From Pseudovirgaria hyperparasitica (taxonomy: Eukaryota > Ascomycota > Dothideomycetes > Acrospermales > Acrospermaceae), in contig NW_022985549.1 of NCBI RefSeq assembly GCF_010093815.1, positions 124,001 to 188,000 on the forward strand: a DNA stretch of 64,000 bases, read 5' to 3'. This document shows, piece by piece, positions 39,484-49,715 of this stretch. A model generated the notes under the pieces. The model was not told where the DNA came from and ran no database searches. It saw only the letters and a program-made list of their open reading frames with translations. The translations under genes and the position numbers were made by a program. Position 1 is the first letter of the stretch, and each line of letters starts with the position of its first letter.

Positions 39484-40368
39484 ATGTCCGGCGTAACGCC
39501 CAATCTCGCAGCCGACACGCCTGAACGCGCGCGCCTCCGCAGCCACTTCCATAGCGATGATCGCACGAAAGACAGCAGCAAATGGGATGAATTGTACAAG
39601 GAAGGCTTCCTGCCATGGGACAAAGGCTTTCCCAGCCCTGCACTGGTCGATGCACTTGCGCAAAAGAAAGACATCCTCGGATCGCCAATCACAAGAGATG
39701 GGAAGCGGAAGACGGCATTAGTGCCGGGTTGCGGGAAAGGGTACGATGTTGCGCTTTTGGCAAGCTATGGCTATGACGCTTGGGGGCTAGAGGTCAGTCC
39801 GTTGGCCGTGAAGGCGTGCGCGGATTTTAAGCAAGGTATAGAGGAGAGCGGCGAATATAAGGCTGTAGACGGGGAAATTGGAAGAGGGAGTATACATTTC
39901 ATGGAGGGAGACTTTTACAAGAGTGATTGGGTTGAGAAAATTGGAGGAACAGTCGACCTGATCTATGACTACACGGTGTGTATGGCATGCCGTAGAGTAG
40001 AAGCTGGTTCGCTAACACTGCTACCATAGTTTCTATGTGCCATGCATCCTGATCATCGGCCTGCCTGGTCATTCAGAATGTCTCAATTACTGTCACCGAA
40101 GGGCCACCTGTTATGTCTTGAGTTTCCTTCCTACAAAGAGCCTTCGACTGGAGGTCCACCATTCGCTGTCAGAGAAGAGGTATATATTGAGCACCTCAAA
40201 CGCCCAGGAGTTAGGATTCCCTACAATGAGGACGGTTTTATCATCCAGGAACCGTCCGCGAAGCCAAATGAGCACGCGCTGAAGAAGTTGTTGCGCTGGA
40301 AGCCCGATAGAACGCATAAGATTGGTGAGGGGACAGATTGGATGTCGATCTGGAGTCATCATAGTTGA
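39484..40368 (+). CDS. TPMT-family S-adenosylmethionine methyltransferase
   Basis: Two exons, 39484-39975 and 40030-40368 (54-bp intron), 276 residues. It belongs to the thiopurine S-methyltransferase/thiol methyltransferase family. KWDELYKEGFLPWDKGFPSPAL is the conserved N-terminal Trp/Pro-rich segment, and ALVPGCGKGYDVALLA is the S-adenosylmethionine-binding motif I. GLEVSPLAVKAC, GDFY and DLIYDYT-FLCAMHP follow in the usual order; the intron falls between DYT and FLCAMHP and is well supported. Fungal members methylate thiols, sulphide or halide ions; one relative is annotated as thiol methyltransferase 2. Likely a cytosolic detoxification enzyme. Its stop is only 82 bases from the stop of the convergent OTU gene. 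Confidence 0.92.
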
Positions 40369-40450
40369 CGAGCCCTCAATCATTTGATCAGATATTGTCC
40401 AAAGAGATCACAACATCAGTCAGAACCACCTGACTGTGTAGACTGAAAGT

Positions 40451-41380
40451 TCAAGGTGCTTTCCGGAGTGAGTTGTAATGCTCTCCCAACCCAAAACCGT
40501 GTCGGTAGTATCCGAGCCAGATCTCTTCCGGGTCTTTCACATTAATGTTTGGCTCAATCTCATCCACCCTACCATCACCGTGCAGAATCTTAATTTTCAC
40601 ACCGTAGCTTTTCGCTAAAGCCATGAGCTCCATATGACCACCCCATTCTCCAGTGTCACGGATCTTTTGGATATAGTCCGATAGGGGCTCCTCCAAAAAT
40701 GGCTCAAAATCGTCCTTATTCCCCTCAATAAAGTCTGCTGCCACTTCCCTGACGATCTTGTACTCGGGTGTAGTGCCCTCGCTAGCATTTGTGTACAGCT
40801 TGGGTGTGATTCGTGGCTTCAGTCCAAGCCCGAGCTGCGTCATCTGATCTGCTACAGCAGAATATAAGCAGTGTCCATCGGCACGAATCTCCTTGACAGC
40901 TAGTCCATGTTCTGAGAAATGCTGAGCCATCTGGTTCTGTTCCTGCTCACGAAGATCCGGAAGAGATGCTGCTTCACTAGCTGCCTGCTCTGCTGCTGCT
41001 GCTTGTTCTGCTGCACGGCGGGCTAGTCGTGCCTTTTGACGGTTGGGCTTCTTATGTGGAGTCTCGTCCTGTTCTGCGGGCTGGCTTTCTGAAGACAATG
41101 CGACATTTTTCATGCTGGCTTCCAGCTGCCCCTCACGGGAGGATCCAGTTGGTTCAACGTCAGGGTCAGACTCGGTGGTAGCATCTTCACTTAGATGTTG
41201 TGTTTCACCAGAAAGAGCCAAGATTTGTTCTTGCTGACGTTCTTTCAGTTCTCGTTCCAGTACGTCGCATTCATCATTGACGCCTTTGCGGGTCTTTTTG
41301 GTCGCCGCTTTTTTCTTCTGTGTGATTTTACCTTGAAGATCTTTCTGCTCTTTGCGATGCCTAGCACGTAGTTCATCCAT
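40451..41380 (-). CDS. OTU2: OTU-domain cysteine protease (OTU2/OTUD6-like)
   Basis: Deubiquitinating enzyme of the OTUD6 branch. Using the ATG at 41380 it has 309 residues. The N-terminal third is a basic, helical region (MDELRARHRKEQKDLQGKIT... KKTRKGVNDECDVLERELKER), the hallmark of OTUD6/Otu2 proteins, which act on ribosome-associated ubiquitin. A Gln/Ala/Lys-rich coiled coil follows. The OTU catalytic domain starts at RADGHCLYSAVADQM (Asp168, Cys171), and the catalytic His is in GLGEHYNSLRK (His301). Just upstream of the ATG, reading on the gene strand, is CTTCCAG-GTGGTTGCG, which resembles a splice acceptor, so a leader intron or extra upstream exon is possible; none of the upstream ATGs gives an extended open frame. 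Divergent from the dehydrogenase gene across only 278 bases. Confidence 0.9.
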   Translation of the reverse strand: MDELRARHRKEQKDLQGKITQKKKAATKKTRKGVNDECDVLERELKERQQEQILALSGETQHLSEDATTESDPDVEPTGSSREGQLEASMKNVALSSESQPAEQDETPHKKPNRQKARLARRAAEQAAAAEQAASEAASLPDLREQEQNQMAQHFSEHGLAVKEIRADGHCLYSAVADQMTQLGLGLKPRITPKLYTNASEGTTPEYKIVREVAADFIEGNKDDFEPFLEEPLSDYIQKIRDTGEWGGHMELMALAKSYGVKIKILHGDGRVDEIEPNINVKDPEEIWLGYYRHGFGLGEHYNSLRKAP

Positions 41381-41658
41381 CGCAACCACCTGGAAGGGCA
41401 GAATGACAGTGCTTGGATATCACGGGATGTACTGTATTCAGTGTTTGCAGTAATTATCAAAATTTAGTACAAGCCATAAGCTAGTTGCGCCCACGCTAGT
41501 CCCAAACAGTGAAGGATCGCTCAGCCGAGGCAGCTCGGTATCGATAGACACATCTCTGGGGAAGCTCCCGCAATGAAGTCTGCGTCTGCAACATCTCACC
41601 CCTCTTCACCCTTTACATTCTGTACATGTTTTCGAATTCTTAGTGTATATATACCAAT

Positions 41659-42560
41659 ATGGATATCTCGACGCTCTTCAATGTCAAGGTGAATTGCCTC
41701 ACCGAACTTCAAGACCGTAACTAACATCATACCAAGGACAAGGTTGTTCTAGTCACCGGCGGCGCGAAAGGTATTGGGCGCATGATCTCACAGGGATTTG
41801 TAGAGAATGGTGCTACAGTTTTTATCTCGTCGCGTGACGCAAAGGCATGCGAGCAGGCCACGAAAGAATTAAACGCTCTCGGCAAAGGCAAGGCGGACTG
41901 GATCGCTGCCGACTTCTATAAAGAGTCGGATTGCAAGAAGCTTGCAGAGGAACTTGCGAAGAGAACGAACAGTGAGTTCACTTCCATGCCTGCTGCAGAG
42001 TCGCGATGTGAAGACTGAAACACTTGCTTCCAGAACTCCACGTCCTCGTTAACAATTCTGGCTCGAACTGGGGAGAGCCATACGACACATATCCAGACAG
42101 CGCCTGGGTGCGCGTACTCACGCTTAACCTGCAACGTGTCTTTACAATCACTCAGCTCGTCACCCCTCTTCTTGAAGCCGCTGGCTCGTCCACCGACCCC
42201 TCGCGTATTATCAATATCGGTAGCGTTGATGGTCTCCGCGTGCCGTCCCTCGAGACATTTGCATATTCAGCCAGTAAGGCTGGTCTACACCATTTGAGCA
42301 GAGTACTAGCAAGCCATTTGGGTGCTAGGAACATCACAAGCAACACCATCGCCTGTGGGCCATTCCAGAGCAAGATGATGAAAGCTACTCTCGAGAAATT
42401 CCAGGACATGATTGAGTCCGGTATCCCCCTCGGACGGATTGGGACACCGGAAGATGTTTCGGGAACTTGCCTCTTTCTCAGCAGCCGAGCCGGTGCGTAT
42501 GTTAACGGAGCGACGATTACTTTGGACGGCGGTTCGGTAATTAGTAGCTCGAAGCTATGA
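41659..42560 (+). CDS. Short-chain dehydrogenase/reductase (classical SDR)
   Basis: Exons 41659-41688, 41737-41971 and 42034-42560 (introns 48 and 62 bp), 263 residues. The first exon encodes only ten residues (MDISTLFNVK). Classical SDR landmarks are the cofactor loop VTGGAKGIG (17-24), NNSG (95-98, normally NNAG), Ser152 and the catalytic YSASK (Tyr166, Lys170), then CGPFQSKMM and a C-terminal FLSSRAGAYVNGATITLDGG. The residues after the second strand (SRDAKACEQATKEL) suggest NADP(H) preference, from the Arg in SSRD. It resembles fungal RhlG-like oxidoreductases; the substrate is unknown. Shares a short divergent promoter with the OTU gene. Confidence 0.92.
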
Positions 42561-44048
42561 GTTCACAAATTCAACGATAGATTTGACTGGTTTGCATTTA
42601 AATTCTGGTGTCCGGACTAAGAAAGCCTTCATCGATTGAGACTACCATGATTCTGCCATAGCAGCTGCGATCGACTAGCAGAGTAAGAACAAGATGAGCA
42701 ATTTACGTCGATAGCCACAGGTTCCACAAGGTAGCGGGTACAATATCAGTCCTCTGATGCGACCGGACAGCATGTAACATGATCTTCCACAATGCTCATT
42801 GTGTGTGATCTGACCCACGAGCCCGTGAAGCATATTAGAGGCTCCCCGATCAGACAATGTAGTACATTATTAGGCTCGAATATGGTTGGCCGCAATACCT
42901 ATTGTGCAAGATACGTATGACCCAGGGTGAGCACACCTTCAAGAAGTGCCACACTAGTGTAACAGAGTGACAGATCGCTACGCATCTTGTCAAAGTAATA
43001 GCAAGCACCAGCCGAACGTTCGAATAGGACCCCTCTAAACAAACCAGGCAGATGCATAGAATCATCAACCTAGAAAACCTGCAGGCTTTGAGTCGCTTGT
43101 CATGTAGACATGCATATAACCGAGCCATCACATCCTGCCCGCATGCATCTCGCCGCCTGCGTGCTTACATCAAACCGTGAATTACTAGGGTCAAAACTCA
43201 AAGGGTTCCGTTCGCGACGTGATCGTTGATCTGCCTATCGTATCGGCGCCATATCCAATCTCATCGGTGTTCTTACCATGCTTGACTGGAGCTGGCCTAT
43301 TTGTTCCAGGCCGCGTATGTTGTCGGTCTAGCTCAAGCAGCATGACGCATTGCCACCAGCATTGTTCGTGTGGACTCGTCAAATACGAACTCTTGAGCCA
43401 ATCCGAGCGACCCGTAGAAGGTATTCATGGATGTCCAGGGTTAAAGGGCCTGTTGCCATTGGATCCCTCAAACCCTGGTTATGCTACAATACACGATACT
43501 CTTGTTCTCGCTGACACTTAGTCTTTAGTTCTGATTTCTCCTTGCAGCTTAATCTCGAAGTCACGATTCGTCCTGGCGCTTTGGCAAGTGTACTTTGTCC
43601 AACACTGGGTTGCTAGCCCTATGAATTAGAGCTCCCCTAGCAGACTTCTGGTGCTTTAGACTACCACCTTGGCTGTGATCTATCCCCATCTTCGCAAGTT
43701 CCAATGGCTACCTTCCCGTCACCCATGTCCTGTCAGAAGCTACCTTGACCGGCACGACTTCCAAATTGGGATCGTCTTTGGTCCTCCTTCGTGGCTTCCA
43801 GGATGTTAATGGATCGGTGAAGCAGCATATACATACCCGGATACGAACATGTCCATCTTTCTCCTACTCTCGCAAGTATACATATTATTTTTTTTGGTCG
43901 GCAATTGGATACTCTACCTCATAAGAGGCAAGGCGTCCCCTCGTTTGTGCTAGATATCCACGACATACCCGTAGTCCTTGCTATTCCATCTCGATAGCAA
44001 TTGCTCCATTCATTTCCGACCCAACCAGTGTCTAGACTATATTCTGAT
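42561..44048. other. Gene-poor stretch of 1.5 kb
   Basis: Nothing with protein-family resemblance. A forward frame at 43219-43521 begins with GTG only and a reverse frame at 42850-43131 is Cys/Leu-rich without homology; neither is accepted. The last 150 bases precede the next gene and are probably its promoter and leader. Confidence 0.4.
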
Positions 44049-45228
44049 ATGGCTGCTGTCGACACCACACCAGCCCCCAGTCTTCCAGACTATGTCACCG
44101 ACCCCAACGCCGTCCTCAAAGACGCAGACGCAAGATGGAGATATGGGAGAGCCCCCGACTACACGAAGACGCGAAAGGTCTTTACCGAAAGTGAGCCCAC
44201 GACGGAGCAATACGTCCCCCGCGGTAGCTAACGTCCCCGTTACCCCCCAGCCAAGAAAATGAACCACACCGCCGGCAGCCTGCCCGCGCTCATCGAAGCC
44301 CTCGTCAAGAACTGGGAGATCGAAGCCTCGTTCAAGACCTCGCTCGCCGACTGGCGCACCATCGACCGGCCCAACTACAGCTTCGCCATCAACGGCGGCC
44401 CGCCGCAGAGCGGCGAGCACATGCTGGCCGTCGGCACGTACAACGCCATCATCGCGCCCAACGAGTTCTACTCGCCCGCGGCCTCGGACTTTGCGAGCAG
44501 CCACAAGACGTTCAAGCGCATGATGCCCACGTTTGCCTGGGAGGTCGTCGAGGTGTATGCCGGGCCGCCGCAGGTTGCGTTTCGCTGGCGGCACTGGGGC
44601 GTGATGAGGAATGACTATGTCGGGTTCAACGAGTACGTCCCTTCCCCCCTTGCCTTTCAACGCGGCGCACATATATAAATGTATATGGAAACAGTCACTG
44701 AGCATACACAGCAAAGGCCAAAAAGTCACAGCCAAAGCCCACGGCGGCACCATCGACATCGAAGGCGTCACCGTCGCCACCGTCGACGAACTGCTCCGTC
44801 TGCGCAAGGTCGAGACCTGGTTCGACCCGCTCGACATGTTCCGCCAGATTGCGCCCAAAGGGATCGTCAACAGGGAGGTCGTGCCGCTCCGAGCCGATGA
44901 TGGCGCAGGCGCGTCAGCGGACACGGAGTCGCCGTCGCAGTCGCATGATGGTGCGGATATTGGCGCTGAGGGCGGCGTGCGTGTGTCGTCGTCGTCGTTG
45001 TCGGAGTCTTCTGTAGATGCACAGACACAAGAACAGGCAGAGGAACAAGCAGATGCACAAGAACAGGAACAGGAACACATCCATCCACACGAAATGGAAG
45101 ACGCCGTCCAGCCCGTCGCCGGCGAGGCCGTTGCCGCACACCCCGCCAGCGCAGAGACGCAGCAGACGCACGAGGAGATGTCGCGCGTGACGCCTGCCGA
45201 GTGTCCGTTTTTGATGAACAGGGAGTGA
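44049..45228 (+). CDS. Homologue of plant 'pathogen-related protein' (NTF2/SnoaL-like fold)
   Basis: Exons 44049-44190, 44251-44632 and 44712-45228 (introns 60 and 79 bp), 346 residues. The N-terminal half matches plant pathogen-related proteins in order: ARWRYGRAPDYTKTRKVF, SLPALIEALVKNWEIEASFKT, YSFAINGG, EVVEVYAGPPQVAFRWRHWG and, after the second intron, KVTAKAHGGTIDIEGVTVATVD. These segments form an NTF2/SnoaL-like barrel. Plant members are induced by pathogens but have no settled biochemical role, and the fungal homologues are uncharacterised as far as I know. From about residue 230 the protein adds a low-complexity Ser then Gln/Glu-rich tail (AQTQEQAEEQADAQEQEQEH), absent from plant members. 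The C-terminus ends in a CPFLMNRE segment. Exon 2 is markedly GC-rich. Confidence 0.8.
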
Positions 45229-45643
45229 AGTGGGCGAGTGGGTGTGGGTGAGTGGGTGAAGTTGGAGTGGAACACGAAGATGAAAAGAAGAAAAGGGAAG
45301 GAGAGGGAAGAAAAGGGAAGAAAAGGGAAGAAAAGGGAAGAATGAAAGCAAGAAAATTGTAGGATGGATAGCATGTATAGTCTTACTACGTTGGGGTCTT
45401 TCAGGGGAGTGGATTGGATATATATATATATGATTGATTGATCATATATGTTCTTATAATCAATCCTACATGTTGTTCTACTACTTGATCATGACCTCTC
45501 TCTCTCTATCAACCTACTAACTACCACCCACCTACATTACTTACATACATACACATGCAAAATACAAATACACGAACCCCTCTCCTACGATAGACAACGA
45601 CCTAAAAAGACGCAAAAGAAAAGACAAAAGAAAAAAGAAGAAT
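45229..45643. repeat. Purine-rich tandem repeat and AT repeat
   Basis: Following the stop codon is a G/A-rich region with near-perfect 10-bp units GAAAAGGGAA at about 45286-45341, then a TATATA run near 45419-45432. The 45600-45643 segment is A-rich; read on the reverse strand it supplies the poly-T terminator of the adjacent tRNA. Confidence 0.7.
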
Positions 45644-45716
45644 GGTCACTACGAGGGTCGAACTCGCGACCTTGGCGTTATTAGCACCACGCTCTAACCA
45701 ACTGAGCTAAGCGACC
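45644..45716 (-). tRNA. tRNA-Ile (anticodon AAT)
   Basis: Reads on the reverse strand as a 73-nt cloverleaf without intron. The acceptor stem GGTCGCT/AGTGACC has one G-T pair; the D stem is GCTC/GAGC, the anticodon stem TGGTG/CGCCA with loop CTAATAA giving anticodon AAT, and the T arm GCGAG-TTCGACC-CTCGT. The A and B box promoters are intact, and a run of six Ts follows 25 or so bases downstream (AAAAAA on the forward strand near 45630). AAT (read as IAT after editing) decodes Ile ATT/ATC. Confidence 0.93.
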
Positions 45717-46719
45717 GACTTGGACAGTGGTGGTCCAGAGTAGTATATATACCAGAGAAAGCTGGTATGAAGAGTAATTTATACACACACACATACATAC
45801 ATACATATACATACATATACATATTAACTCACCACCGACACGGAATAAGGAACAAGTCATTGCCAATGCACACACACGTGTGCACACACACACCACACAC
45901 ACACACTCTCTCTCCAAAGGTCTGGTTTATAAGAACGTAGTAGTCTTCTCTCTCTCTCTCTGTCTGGTCTGGTCTGGTCTGGTCGAGTCCTTATCCCGAC
46001 GACCGCGCATGCGTCCTGCGTCCTCCATCGTCCTCCATCGACCGTCACGTGTCTACACGACAGACAGACATAGGCCGATCCCTCCCCACGGCACAAGCAC
46101 CAAATAAGCAACCAAAAGCCTACATATCTCCAAGAACAAAAAAACACCGCAGCATGTGATGTATGCGTATGCGTATGATCCATCCATCCAAGAAACGAAC
46201 AGAACCAGAACCAGGGGTCGAGGAGAGAAAAAAAAGAGTCAAGCCAGAAAAACACACACACACAAAAAACGGAAAAGCCGTCATGGAAAAAAAATGTTCA
46301 AAGTGGTAATCTTCAACTCCCCCTTTCCCTTTCCCCCCAATGGCGCGCGCAAATGACAATGCCTGACCACCTGCCGTCTTCGCATTTTATGTTATTGCGA
46401 GACCCAAGCGAGGTGCGACCACAACCTTATTTCGAATCTCCTCCCCCAAATTCCCTAAACCAGCAGCCCTCGTAGCGCCCCTCCCCCAAAGACAAAAGCG
46501 CCCAATAGCGGGCGGTATATTTGTCAAAATGTAAAGATGATAAGGACTAAGATTATGTGCTGCGTCACTTTTGCGCATAGAGCGCTTTGGGTCGTTTCAT
46601 GTACAAGTCCTCCCCTCCCCTCCTTTGCTGCATCGTGATTTTATTACACCCCAAACGCGATCGTGACTCGCACGGTGACTCGCGCGCAGTCCTGTATCGC
46701 CGTTAGTTCTTTCTTTCTA
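45717..46719. repeat. Microsatellite-rich intergenic region
   Basis: Contains ACAT/TACA runs at about 45781-45823, a CA/TG tract at 45869-45908, a CT run at 45946-45961 and four perfect TCTGG units at 45963-45982. A CGTCCTCCAT unit occurs twice near 46018-46040. The reverse-strand frames across it are low complexity. The 46150-46720 part is the presumed 3' region of the FLC gene. Confidence 0.7.
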
Positions 46720-49006
46720 TCAATGATCATAACCTGCACCGCGCTGCCACGGGCTCGCCGTTGGCCCTCGGCTCTGTTCACTCCTTATGCTACCCGTTCG
46801 ATTTTGTCCGTAGGGGGCGTTGTGATATGGCGCGGGGCTACTCGTATTTGTGTGAGTAGTTTGGTAGTATGAATCTGACTGCTGCACGGGTGCGCTGTAC
46901 ACATCCGAGTTAGCCTCCTTCTGGCGCATACCGGCGGATGATGATGAGTATGAGTCATCGTCATCGTCGATACCAGCACGAGGCTTCCCATAAGCACCTT
47001 TGCCTTCACCACGAGCAGTAGCACCCAAGGCATCAAGTTCCGTGTTGAGCTGGGTTTGCGACTTGATGAAGGATCCACGGTCGTCGCGCATTGGTTGGTA
47101 GCGGGTGTCGGGGTTCTTGGAGAACAGAGCGTAGCAGGACGAGACCAGGACCATGATGAGGAGAACAAAGGCGAAGATGACGTTCACGACGAAGAAAATG
47201 ACACCAACGACACCAGTGACTATTCCCTGCAGACTGTTAGTATTCCATCATGTCAACCGATCATCGTCTCTCTACTTACTGGTTGGTTGAATACGTCGGA
47301 GAAGATGAGGAGAAAGACCGAGGACAGGAATTGGATGGCGGCAATTGCAATGTTGAAGCTGTTGGTCTTCTTGTCCATGTACGGGCGTAGGATACAAACG
47401 CCGACTAGCAGAATGGCTTCGATCAGAATAAAGGCAACAGCCTGGACTGCTCCACTTCCTTGACCGAGGGCGACAAACATTCCCTTGACGAGGAGATAGC
47501 CTAGAACGGGTACGATGAAGTAGTAGGCAGTTGCCTTGAATTGGACGTAGAGGAAGCCCCACTTGTTCAACGAAACAGGATCAGAGTAGAGAATGTAGGC
47601 AGGGTTCTTGTGCATCTGAATCGAGCGTTGAGCGATGCGGATGACCTTGAAGGCAGCCCAGCCCAGGATGGCAATCATGGTGACGATTGTGAAGATGGCA
47701 AGAACGACTTCGGCGGCAGAATCGCGAACCGTCAGCTCCCAGAAGCAGAGCACAACCATTTGAGGGAAACCAATCAAGATGATGCGGAACATGATTCCCT
47801 TGAGAACTGTCAGCCATCCGTTGCGGAACTCCTGGAACTTGTCGCTCTTCATCTTGCCAGCCTTTACGAGTGCCTCGGTAATGTACTTGAAGGCAACGAC
47901 GCAGGCAATAACTAGCAACACAAAGATGACGAAGAAGGCGTAGCCGGTCAGGAAGATGTTTGTAGGTTCAATCTTTGAGCGGAATCCGACACGCTTGATA
48001 CCGTAGACGATGACGTTGGTGGTGGTCTGCGCATTTGTGGCTCCAGCATTGGTACGTGGGAATACACCTCGCTTTGTGAGAAGACCGGAGACGACGTCGA
48101 GAGAACGCTTCTGGATCTGGACCGAAGCGTTGGCCAGGTTGGACAGAATGGTGCTGGGAGTTCCACCAGTTGCACGTTGGTACCAAGTAGCCATGTTCTG
48201 GAGAAAGCCGATGCGAATGATGCCCATCGACCACTGGAAGTTCTGGGTCCAGGATTGCACAATTGGAGGCAAGGTAACGGCCGTCATTCCGATCAAAGCC
48301 TGCGCTTGGAAGTAGCCGAAGAGTGACATGGCGTTGGCAGCAACGTGGGCGGCAGTGTTGGAGTGACCGAGCCCGTTCGTGATGGCTGAGGCAAGTAGAC
48401 CCAAGCCAGCGATGACGGCAGTTACCCAACCGACAGCCTTTTGGTAGACAGATTGTCCGTTTGAGAGAGGGGCCTCGACGCAGGCAAGCTGTTCACCGGT
48501 GTTCTTGGAGAGAATCAGTACGCGCGCAACGGCATCTAGATCAGGAATGGTAAAGGCGATGCCTGAAGTGGAGTGTCAGTAGGTTGAGAAACCGTCAATG
48601 AGCATCAGATCTTACCAGGAATCTTGCTAATCACATCATCAGACAATGGCAGATTGAAGGGGAAGTTGGGAGTTCCAGTGTTCATGGGACAGAGACCCAT
48701 CAATTGGCCATCGGCATCGGTGCAAGGGTCAATCGTCTCTTGAAGCGCATTGTAACCGTACACGATCAGATCCAACTTCAGCGTGACGTTGCCCGAGATG
48801 GAAGAGACACCCTCGATGTCGACAGTGACGGTCTTGTTGTCGGGAGTAAAAGCGACGTTGAAGAGGGTTGCCGAGAACTGCGAGTTTTCCTGGCACAGGT
48901 TCAAGGAACTGGACTGAATGAGTCGTTCAGCGAGAGTGGCGAACGGGAAGAGGGAGAGGAGAGCGAGGAGCCAGGGTATAGGCGATGAGGCCAGAGAGCG
49001 ACGCAT
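46720..49006 (-). CDS. FLC-family TRP-like membrane protein (putative FAD/haem or Ca-linked transporter)
   Basis: Exons in gene order: 48616-49006, 47280-48562, 46720-47226 (introns of 53 bp each), 726 residues. MRRSLASSPIPWLLALLSLFPFATLA is a signal peptide, followed by the ML-like TRP N-terminal domain (SSLNLCQENSQF... VEGVSSISGNVTLKLDLIVYGY... DPC...CPMNTG). The central part has about nine transmembrane helices of the TRP-like domain, including GYFQAQALIGMTAVTLPPIVQSWTQNF and FLTGYAFFVIFVLLVIACVVAF. The cytosolic tail is Ser/Tyr/Gln-rich. Yeast Flc proteins were linked to FAD entry into the ER, calcium homeostasis and wall integrity; which applies here cannot be told. Both introns keep frame exactly: KIP-G-IAFTIPD and FNQP-GIVTGVVGVIFF. 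The upstream frame continues to 49411 but is repeat-derived, so the ATG at 49006, directly before a good signal peptide, is preferred. Confidence 0.93.
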
Positions 49007-49405
49007 TGTGGACGCAATGAAAGTCGTGTACAAGGGAAGCGAGACGATGGAGGATGTATTAGGTAGGCTGGATAGCCGTTTTGGAGTACGAGATGGAAGC
49101 CCCAGACCAGTGGAGAAGTGGAGGTAGGCAGAGCGAAAAACGAGTGTCGCAGAGTAATAGTATGTGTTGTTGTGAACCCACAGCGAGGGATGGGAGAGGC
49201 ACGGATGAGTGCTTGTTGTAGTAACGAGAGAGCTGGTGTTGTAGCGAGCGAGCAGACAGTGATGATGGGAGGAGGTTGGAGAGGCGGAGGTGTTGCTGCG
49301 ACGACAAATGGAAGAGGTAGTAGGAGTAGTAAGTAGTAGGTTGGAGGGAGCGGGCGAGTGGGTGGTAGTCGAGTCGGGTGCTGGCGACCAAGTGCAGGCG
49401 TCAGG

Positions 49406-49444
49406 CTTCACGCTTCACGCTTCACGCTTCACGCTTCACGCTTC
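49406..49444. repeat. CTTCACG heptamer tandem, five copies
   Basis: Five perfect CTTCACG units (49406-49440) plus a partial CTTC. It lies 400 bases upstream of the FLC start codon, where on the gene strand it reads CGTGAAG. Confidence 0.95.
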
Positions 49445-49680
49445 TTTCTTCCCTTTCCCTTCTCTTCCGGATCCGGAGCTAGAGGCAGACTAGCTCGCTC
49501 GCAGGGCTGGGCAAAACGAGTGTGGACAAGGTAAGGTAACGAGCGAGACCAGGACAGTTGGCGAAAAGGGTGATGGTGTTGTTGCAGAGTGAGAGTGAGA
49601 GTGTGAGAAGTGAGAGAATTGGGGGAATGTAGCAGGATGCAGCAAGAGCGGGCAGTGTGGACCGTGTGCAGACGAAACGC

Positions 49681-49715
49681 GTGGACGTGGACGGGGACGG
49701 GGACGGGGACGAGGG
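49681..49715 (+). repeat. GGGGAC repeat with quadruplex-type motif
   Basis: Runs GGGG (49693-49696), GGGG (49699-49702), GGGG (49705-49708) and GGG (49713-49715), separated by 2, 2 and 4 bases. This meets the usual G3+N1-7 definition of a potential G-quadruplex on the forward strand, the template strand for the FLC gene 690 bases away. Confidence 0.8.

Noticed and set aside
31082-42560. Secondary-metabolite gene cluster
   Set aside because: Tailoring-type enzymes are present, but there is no core synthase, pathway regulator or transporter, and an OTU protease gene interrupts the block.
43219-43521. 100-codon forward frame
   Set aside because: Begins only with GTG, Cys/Ser/His-rich, and lacks homology.
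44037-45374. 445-codon open frame on the reverse strand
   Set aside because: It is antisense to the three-exon pathogen-related homologue; its translation is Ser/Cys/Arg/Val low complexity, and it crosses that gene's introns without splice logic.
45681-45917. Reverse frame ending in GRLAQLVRAWC
   Set aside because: This is the well-known spurious translation of a tRNA gene, here tRNA-Ile.
49007-49411. In-frame upstream extension of the FLC reading frame
   Set aside because: The ATG at 49006 is followed at once by a signal peptide; the extension is Thr/Ser/His/Leu-rich, repeat-derived sequence.
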